Origin: a virus
Virus record (IMG/VR): IMGVR_UViG_3300042485_000886
Location: 1-24,623 of that record
Direction: 5' to 3' (one strand)
DNA: 24,623 nucleotides
A program made the translations under genes and the position numbers. The notes under the pieces are model-generated. The model was not told the origin of the DNA. It worked only from the letters and a program-made list of their open reading frames with translations, and made no database searches. Shown piece by piece: positions 18,550-24,623 of the stretch (the stretch's first letter is position 1; every line of letters begins with the position of its first letter).

Positions 18550-20786
18550 TGGCTAACGAAGAAGGTGTTAAAATTATTATAACCGCAGAAGATAGGTTTA
18601 GTGAAACAATGAAGAAGATTGATGCTTCTTCTAAAATATTTGGTGAAACAACTAAAAATACACAAAGAAATCTGGAGGCTCTTGAAAGAGAAATGGTTAG
18701 GCTTGTTGCCAATGGCTTAGATCCTGCTGATAAGAAGATTAAAGAGATGAAGGCTAATTATGATAAATTAAGCCAATCATTAAAAGGAGGAGATGCTTCT
18801 TTAAAAAAATCAAACCAACAATGGACTAACCTTGCATTGGTTATTCAAGATTTACCTTATGGATTTAGAGGTATTCAAAATAACCTACCTGCTCTTATTG
18901 GTGGATTTGCAGGTGTTAGTGGTGCAGCCTATGTTTTAGGTTCTGCATTAATTGCTATATGGACTGCATATGGCGATAAAATAACAGAAGTAATATTTAA
19001 AACAAATGCATTAGATACTGCTAATAAGCAACTTAAAGACGGAATGCTAGAATCCGTAAAATCAACATCTAGTGCAAGAGAAGAATTATTTAAAGTATCA
19101 GCAGTAATAAAAGCTGGTAAAGATAATTTAATTGATAAAACTGCTGCTTTAGATTATTATAATAAACAACTTGGAACAACATTTGGTGTAGCAAAAACAT
19201 TAGAAGAGGCTGAAGCCAAAATAGTTGAAAAAACTCCAAAATATATAGAGGCTATAGGATTAAAAGCTAAAGCTCAATATTATTACGCAAAAGCAGCAGA
19301 ATATGCAATTAAAGGAGATATAGCTGGATTAGAAGACCAAACAAATATTTTTGATAAGTTAATTGCTTTTTCTAAGGGGTTTGCAGATGTTGCAACTATT
19401 GGCCCAAAGGAAATAATAAAAAGTATTTTAGGTTCATTATCAACTGCCCAAAGCGATGCCGTTAATAAGATAACTAAAAACTCAAAACTAATTGGTGATA
19501 TTTTGTTTAAGAGTGGCAATGATGCCATGGATCAATATTTCAAAGCATTTAAAGAAGCTGGTTTATCTGATAAGGAAATAGCAGACATATTTAAAAAGTT
19601 TAATGATGCAAGAAATAGGGCCTTTGATAAATCAAATACATTAAATCAAGATAATAGTTTATTAAATTCATTAAAATCTGAACAAGCATTATATAAAGAT
19701 GATATGTTCATGAAAAGAGCTATTGGTCTTGAAATATTAAATGAAGAGGAAAGGTTGGCGATTGAAAAAGCAACATTTGAAAAAGCTTCTGTTCAAACAT
19801 TGTTAAATATAGCAAATGATTTTAAGTTTAAAAGGCTAGCAGTTGAAAAGGAAACTTTAGATGAATTACAAAAAATAAGAAATGAAGCTGCAAATCAAGC
19901 CGCAAAAGATAAAGAGAAAGCAGATAAAGATGCAGAAAATGCTGCTCAAAAAGTAAACGATAGAAATTTACAAAACGCTCTTACTGCTTTAAAAATAGAA
20001 TCTGATGTAGCCACTAAAATAGCTAATGCTAGTGGCAAAACGACAGCTACGGATAGGATTAAAATATTAGAAGACTATAAAAATAAATTATACGAATTAG
20101 CTTCAGTTGGTGGATATACTGCTGAACAATTTGATAAAATATCAGATGCATTAGTTAATGTCGATGCTGCAATAGAAGGATCACAAGATAAGGTAAGAAC
20201 ATTTAATGTTACATGGACAGATACAATGAATGGTATAAATAGTATTATTAATGATTTTATTAATAACTCTTTATTTGCATTAGGGGAATCCATGGGCAAG
20301 ATATTTGCAGGAGAAACTGTAGATGCAATAGATGTTTTTGGGACATTAATAGCAGATGCATTACAATCATTAGGTAAGCAATTAATAGCATTTGGAGTTG
20401 CTAAATTAGCAGCATTTGAAGCATTAAAAAGCGGCACTCCAGCAGGAGCGGCATTGGCTATAGCAGCAGGTCTTGCGGCAGTCGCAGCAGGAGCACAAAT
20501 GAAATCTATGATAACTAGAACAAGTAGCGGAAGAAATACCCCTGCTGGTAATATTCCTGCGTTTGCAAATGGAGGTATTATTTCTGGCCCTACAATGGGT
20601 TTAATGGGTGAATATCCAGGAGCTAAATCTAACCCTGAAGTAGTCGCACCATTAGATAAGTTAAAAGATATGCTAGGTGGTGGACAAGGGGGTACTTTTG
20701 TATTAAGAGGACAAGACTTACTTTTGTCGGTAAATAGAGCACAAAAGGCATCAAGTATTAAAGGACAAACAATTAGTTTAGCATAA
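18549..20786 (+). CDS. Tape measure protein
   Basis: The 745 residues set tail length; at about 1.5 angstrom per residue this suggests a tail near 110 nm. The N-terminus is coiled coil (about 10-85: FSETMKKIDASSKIFGETTK, then EALEREMVRLVANGL). A hydrophobic segment lies near 110-150 (LIGGFAGVSGAAYVLGSALI). Long Lys/Glu/Ala helices follow (about 400-480). A second hydrophobic block (about 610-660: GAALAIAAGLAAVAAGAQM) precedes the typical C-terminal Gly-rich segment IPAFANGGIISGPTMGLMGE. Overlaps of TAATG bind it to both neighbours. Confidence 0.92.
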   Translation: MANEEGVKIIITAEDRFSETMKKIDASSKIFGETTKNTQRNLEALEREMVRLVANGLDPADKKIKEMKANYDKLSQSLKGGDASLKKSNQQWTNLALVIQDLPYGFRGIQNNLPALIGGFAGVSGAAYVLGSALIAIWTAYGDKITEVIFKTNALDTANKQLKDGMLESVKSTSSAREELFKVSAVIKAGKDNLIDKTAALDYYNKQLGTTFGVAKTLEEAEAKIVEKTPKYIEAIGLKAKAQYYYAKAAEYAIKGDIAGLEDQTNIFDKLIAFSKGFADVATIGPKEIIKSILGSLSTAQSDAVNKITKNSKLIGDILFKSGNDAMDQYFKAFKEAGLSDKEIADIFKKFNDARNRAFDKSNTLNQDNSLLNSLKSEQALYKDDMFMKRAIGLEILNEEERLAIEKATFEKASVQTLLNIANDFKFKRLAVEKETLDELQKIRNEAANQAAKDKEKADKDAENAAQKVNDRNLQNALTALKIESDVATKIANASGKTTATDRIKILEDYKNKLYELASVGGYTAEQFDKISDALVNVDAAIEGSQDKVRTFNVTWTDTMNGINSIINDFINNSLFALGESMGKIFAGETVDAIDVFGTLIADALQSLGKQLIAFGVAKLAAFEALKSGTPAGAALAIAAGLAAVAAGAQMKSMITRTSSGRNTPAGNIPAFANGGIISGPTMGLMGEYPGAKSNPEVVAPLDKLKDMLGGGQGGTFVLRGQDLLLSVNRAQKASSIKGQTISLA

Positions 20787-22702
20787 TGGCATACGGAAAA
20801 AGATACCTATTACAACAAGCATTAAGAGATGGCACTCAGTTGCTAGTAAATATCTATGAAGATGGATATACTGGATCTGTTTATAATTATGATGCAGTAT
20901 CTATTTCTATAACTCCAAATTCTAATAGCGATGAGCCAGAACCTGGCATTATCTCATCTCAATTAAATATCTCATTTTTAATGGGTACTGATGCTGATAA
21001 TAGCAATTTCCCAATCCTTCTTACTTTTAATGATAAATTCTACTATGTAGAAGTAACTCGCATAGATTCCATTGCAGTAGAATCTGTTATTTGGAAAGGT
21101 TATACTTTTAATGACTATGTAACGCTGCCATTTACTACTGGTACTACACAAGTTGACATTATTTGTATAGACGCATTGTCGTTTATGAAAAATACCTTTT
21201 ACCCTTATACTGCTTCATCAAATCAATTAGAAAATTTATATACTGTATTGGCTCAAGGGTTAAACTCAATAGGGTTTGTTAATGGATCAAGCTTGTATCA
21301 ATGTTGCTCTTATTTTGGTTCTGCTATGGCTAATAGAGGTGCAAGTACTGCTAATGAACCATTTTCTCAAACATATATTTATAGAAGAGATTTACAGCAA
21401 AATAGTTATTATGATTTAGTAGAAAAAATAGTTAAGTCCTTTGGGTGTAGATTATTTCAACAAAATGGAGATTGGTGGATTATGTCAGCTAATGAAATGG
21501 CTGCATCAACAATTTATTTTACAAAGTATAATTTAAGTACTGGAACATCTACTAGTGGCACGTTAAGTAATGCGTTAACTATAGAACCATATTCTTCTAA
21601 TAATATTCACTTTGTTAATAATAGTCAAACTAAAATAACTAGAAAAGGTTATCCAGTTGTAAAGGTTTCTGCTCCAGTTAGGTTTACAAGTGATTATATA
21701 GCAAATGGTACATTTAAAATAAATAGTGCTGGGGTTGTTACTAACTGGACTCAAGCAACAACTTTTTCAACAATTACAGTAGTACCTATTCCATCTGAGC
21801 CTTATGATGTAGTTGAATTAATTAATAATACATTTAGTGGAGGAGCAACTTTTTCTTATGTTACTGCTGGTACTTTACCGTATTTTAATGCTCCAGGATT
21901 TGATTTATCTTTTGATTTTTCAATATCACGTCCTGGAGGCCCTCAAATATCAATATCTGTAGAAAACTCTATTGGACAAAAATTCTATGCTGATGCAAAT
22001 GGTGTATGGGGTGCACCTGGAGTACAAGTATATTATATTGTTGACTCTAATGCTGGTAATAATGTATGGCAAACTGCTAATATTAATCTTCAGTTAGGAG
22101 CTTTTAATATTGGAGGTACGAATTATAATGTAGAAGGATATTTTAGATTTGAATTTACTAATCTTGGTTCAGGATTTGTTTCAACTACAAAATTAAGAAA
22201 CGTTAGAGCAAGCCAATCTTCAACTGCATTGCCAAGTTCTTTAAATGCAACAAGATACGTAACTACAACAAATTCTTTAACTAAGGATTTTGAATCTTCT
22301 CTTGGTATTTATAGGTCTGATATTGCTAATTGTTATGGTGCTTTATTCTATTCAAATGGAGCCCCTATTACATTATGGTATAGATATTCTCATTTAGGAA
22401 CAACGTATCCTTCATTGCCAATACTTGTAGCAAGAGAGTTATCTAATTTGTTTAATAGAAACTATGCTACATTAGAAGCTGAATTAGGTAAAACATTTAA
22501 TGGTAATTCATTAATTTATTTATCTAACACATATAGTGTAACAGATTCTGCATCTAGTGCATTAACTTATGATGGAAAGAAATTTCTACTAAATAGGGTT
22601 TCAGCAATTCCGTATATTGACCAATCAACAGGCATACAATTATTAGAAATAATAGATGAAGACAATACATCTACAGAAAAAACTGAGTGGATTTTAAGTT
22701 AA
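20786..22702 (+). CDS. Tail-tip / distal tail protein
   Basis: The 638 residues are encoded directly after the tape measure, the usual place of distal tail or baseplate-hub proteins. The N-terminal part (about 1-150: YLLQQALRDGTQLLVNIYED, then GIISSQLNISFLMGTD and FYYVEVTRIDS) is beta-rich and resembles Bacteroidota phage tip proteins. The middle (about 200-235: DLVEKIVKSFGCRLFQQNGD, then WWIMS) looks like a hub-type domain. A region near 310-470 (VPSEPYD-type strands, GPQISISVENSIGQKF) looks like a carbohydrate-binding beta sandwich. Exact family unknown. Confidence 0.72.
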   Translation: MAYGKRYLLQQALRDGTQLLVNIYEDGYTGSVYNYDAVSISITPNSNSDEPEPGIISSQLNISFLMGTDADNSNFPILLTFNDKFYYVEVTRIDSIAVESVIWKGYTFNDYVTLPFTTGTTQVDIICIDALSFMKNTFYPYTASSNQLENLYTVLAQGLNSIGFVNGSSLYQCCSYFGSAMANRGASTANEPFSQTYIYRRDLQQNSYYDLVEKIVKSFGCRLFQQNGDWWIMSANEMAASTIYFTKYNLSTGTSTSGTLSNALTIEPYSSNNIHFVNNSQTKITRKGYPVVKVSAPVRFTSDYIANGTFKINSAGVVTNWTQATTFSTITVVPIPSEPYDVVELINNTFSGGATFSYVTAGTLPYFNAPGFDLSFDFSISRPGGPQISISVENSIGQKFYADANGVWGAPGVQVYYIVDSNAGNNVWQTANINLQLGAFNIGGTNYNVEGYFRFEFTNLGSGFVSTTKLRNVRASQSSTALPSSLNATRYVTTTNSLTKDFESSLGIYRSDIANCYGALFYSNGAPITLWYRYSHLGTTYPSLPILVARELSNLFNRNYATLEAELGKTFNGNSLIYLSNTYSVTDSASSALTYDGKKFLLNRVSAIPYIDQSTGIQLLEIIDEDNTSTEKTEWILS

Positions 22703-22729
22703 TAAACATATAAAAATTAATATAATAAA

Positions 22730-23911
22730 ATGGCAAGTGTAATAAATGGGACAAATATAGTTTTATATGAATATGATAGCAACGCTACTTATTTCTTTAA
22801 TGGAGATTTTGGTGGAGGTGTCTTTGATGGCATTGTGTGTAAGCAAATGAGCAGAACTCAAGAGGTAGAAACCTCATCAAACTTTACTAAAACAGGAGCA
22901 GGTACAATAGCTGCGTTTATTACAGATGCTGGAGAGCCTGGAGTAACTACCATACCAGCAGGAACTTGGAGTTTTAGTGCTTATTATTCTGTTGTAACCG
23001 CCTTTGCAGGTGCTGAAGTTAAGTATGAGTTATATAAATATAATGGTAGTGTTGCTACCTTGTTGTTTACATCGGCAATAACACCCTTAACAACCCTAGC
23101 AAAGACCTTATATACTACGGCAATGACAGTTACTCAAACAACTATAGGCTCGACAGATAGGCTTCTAGTTAAGGTTATTTATACTGGCTTAACAACTACT
23201 AATCAAATTACGCTTTATACTCAATTTACTAATCCAGCTCAAGTAACTACAACTATACCATTAGGGACTCCAATGGGAGCTTCTACAAGTTGCTCATTTG
23301 AGGCATCTACCGAACAAGTAGAAGTAACCTCTCAAACATCAGCTTGGTTTAGGGAGTTTAAAAGTGATATTACTTCATGGACAGTTAATTGTGATGGCTT
23401 TATAGCCTTAAGTGGTTACTCTTATCTTGCTTTAATGCAGAAGCAATTAAACAGAGCTTCAATAGATGTAAGATTCTCAATAGATAATGACAATGCAGAT
23501 AATAGTGATACTTATGGATATTCGATAGTAAGCGGAACGGCTAATATCACATCTATTAGCTTAAGTGCTCCTGTAGAGGGTGCATCTACTTATTCATTGG
23601 CATTACAAGGCACAGGCCCTTATGCAATAACAGGAACTCAAGTCATAGACGGAGGTTCTACAATATCAACTTCAAGCGTGAATAGTTTTTCTTATACGGC
23701 AGCAGGTGGTGAAACAACTGTTACCTTCTCAGGTGCAATCGGATCTACTTGTATATCGGTTACAAGAGGTGGTGTAGAGGTTAGAACGATAGCTACAAGC
23801 GGTGTACCAACCGATGAAAATGTTAGCTTTAATACTGCCACAGGAGTTCTTACCTTTGCAACGGCAAGACCACTAGAGGTAGATGAGTTTGTCAGAATGA
23901 TTACTAAATAA
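22730..23911 (+). CDS. Tail-tube-domain paralogue with inserted and C-terminal beta domains
   Basis: The 393 residues share the skeleton of the major tail protein: N-terminal ASVINGTNIVLYEY (2-15) matches SVFNGTSLVVLI. After about 162 extra residues it resumes with GTPMGASTSCSFEASTEQVE (179-198), TSWTVNCDGF (215-224) and YSLALQGTGPYAI (288-300), matching GFATSCSLS, RSWSLTTDG and YSVSFKGTGPLTI. The insert (about 16-177: TTIPAGTWSFSAYY, KYELYKYNGS, DRLLVKVIYTG) looks like a jelly-roll fibre module. Residues 303-393 form another beta domain (SFSYTAAGGETTVTFSG). It probably forms a decorated ring or tip of the tail. Fold inference is from my own alignment. Confidence 0.75.
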   Translation: MASVINGTNIVLYEYDSNATYFFNGDFGGGVFDGIVCKQMSRTQEVETSSNFTKTGAGTIAAFITDAGEPGVTTIPAGTWSFSAYYSVVTAFAGAEVKYELYKYNGSVATLLFTSAITPLTTLAKTLYTTAMTVTQTTIGSTDRLLVKVIYTGLTTTNQITLYTQFTNPAQVTTTIPLGTPMGASTSCSFEASTEQVEVTSQTSAWFREFKSDITSWTVNCDGFIALSGYSYLALMQKQLNRASIDVRFSIDNDNADNSDTYGYSIVSGTANITSISLSAPVEGASTYSLALQGTGPYAITGTQVIDGGSTISTSSVNSFSYTAAGGETTVTFSGAIGSTCISVTRGGVEVRTIATSGVPTDENVSFNTATGVLTFATARPLEVDEFVRMITK

Positions 23912-23926
23912 TTAATTAGAAATAGA

Positions 23927-24623
23927 ATGAGTCAACAGATACAGATTACTGGAGGTGCGAAAGTGAGGAATTTACAAGATGTAATTATTGGAACAAGTGG
24001 GGTATTGACTTCATTAGGATTTGATGTTGCAAATGGTGTGCCAAGACTTGATGTAAATGGTAAGATATTAGTAAGTCAGTTACCTAACTCGGTTATGGAG
24101 TACAAGGGTACTTGGAGTGCTGCGACTAACACACCAACCCTTGTAAATGGTACAGGAAATCAAGGTGATGTTTACTTATGTAATGTTGCAGGTACAGTTG
24201 ACTTTGGTGCTGGTCCGATAGCTTTCTTTGTAGGCGACCAAGTTATTTATAGCGGTTCAATTTGGCAAAGGGCTTCAGGTGCAACAGGAACAGTTACGAG
24301 TGTAGCGGTTACTGAAAGCGGAGATAGTTTAAATATCACAGGCTCACCGATTACTACAAGCGGAACGATTAACATAGGATTCAACGGAACGAATTTACAA
24401 TATGTAAACGGAGCAGGAAACTTAACAACCTTTCCTACATTAATCACTTCCATAGGCTTATCTATGCCGAGTGCTTTTAGTGTCGCAAATAGCCCTTTAA
24501 CGGCTAATGGAACGATTGCAGTAACAGGAGCAGGTGTTGCTTCACAATATATCAGGGGAGATGGTACTTTGGCTAACTTTCCGACATCTGGAGGTGGTGG
24601 AAGTTCTGTTTCTTATTATTTAA
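23927..24623 (+). CDS. Tail fibre / host-recognition protein, partial
   Basis: The frame is open from ATG 23927 to the window end (232 codons, no stop), so the C-terminus is missing. The N-terminus (MSQQIQITGGAKVRNLQDVI) probably attaches to the tail. VNGKILVSQLPNSVMEYKGT (about 43-62) and GNQGDVYLCNVAGTVDFGAG with FVGDQVIYSGSIWQ form a small beta domain seen in phage fibres. Two tandem units follow: SPITTSGTINI...QYVNGAGNLTTFPT (140-171) and SPLTANGTIAV...QYIRGDGTLANFPT (189-220). A Gly-rich stretch (SGGGGSS) comes next. It is likely a receptor-binding fibre. Confidence 0.8.
   Translation, partial: MSQQIQITGGAKVRNLQDVIIGTSGVLTSLGFDVANGVPRLDVNGKILVSQLPNSVMEYKGTWSAATNTPTLVNGTGNQGDVYLCNVAGTVDFGAGPIAFFVGDQVIYSGSIWQRASGATGTVTSVAVTESGDSLNITGSPITTSGTINIGFNGTNLQYVNGAGNLTTFPTLITSIGLSMPSAFSVANSPLTANGTIAVTGAGVASQYIRGDGTLANFPTSGGGGSSVSYYL

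Noticed and set aside
24247-24453. Leftward open frame inside the tail fibre gene
   Set aside because: Antisense to a continuous fibre frame with recognisable repeats; no supporting signals.
1-24623. CRISPR arrays, tRNA genes, insertion sequences
   Set aside because: No regularly spaced repeat-spacer array, cloverleaf with CCA-end pattern, or transposase with terminal inverted repeats was seen on either strand.

Overview
The window looks like part of a tailed phage genome (or prophage) with siphovirus morphology infecting a member of the Bacteroidota, plausibly Flavobacterium-like. The DNA is AT-rich. Start codons lack purine-rich Shine-Dalgarno sites and instead follow A-rich leaders. Several gene fronts carry the Bacteroidota-type promoter box TAnnTTTG. 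No integrase, lysis gene, tRNA or host gene is visible, and both ends cut through genes, so phage versus prophage cannot be decided here.

Left arm (1-8129, all leftward): a dense early operon of mostly small proteins. Recognisable members are a DnaB-type replicative helicase (628-1965), a winged-helix replication initiator directly upstream of it (1965-2588), a probable single-strand annealing/ssDNA-binding recombination protein (3759-4433), and a stand-alone DnaA domain IV DNA-binding protein (4639-4974). The rest are small proteins of unknown function. Four tiny hydrophobic ORFs of 23 to 39 codons fit the gaps almost exactly, with stop/start overlaps or gaps of one or two bases. The linker-coding part of the initiator gene holds three imperfect direct repeats beside an extremely AT-rich stretch, a layout like lambda ori inside gene O. 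A second repeat-rich gap at 6157-6472 has A-tracts phased at 11 bp.

Divergent control region (8130-8680): a leftward early promoter candidate and about 500 bases without a convincing gene separate the two transcription directions.

Right arm (8681-24623, all rightward): the late morphogenesis module in canonical order: two small proteins (one a zinc ribbon), small terminase, a 540-base gene-free stretch packed with perfect inverted repeats, large terminase, portal, Mu F/SPP1 gp7-type head protein, S78 prohead protease, HK97-fold major capsid protein, a clear terminator followed at once by a promoter, head-tail connector, head closure protein, gp10-like protein, tail completion protein, major tail (tube) protein, tail assembly chaperones with a -1 frameshift site, tape measure, tail-tip protein, a second tube-domain protein carrying an inserted domain, and the start of a tail fibre protein with tandem repeats.

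The most interesting points are the chain of dyads between the terminase genes, the two origin-like loci, the tube-protein paralogue with inserted domain, the set of micro-proteins, and a recurrent AACCAAAAAACC leader motif directly in front of many start codons.
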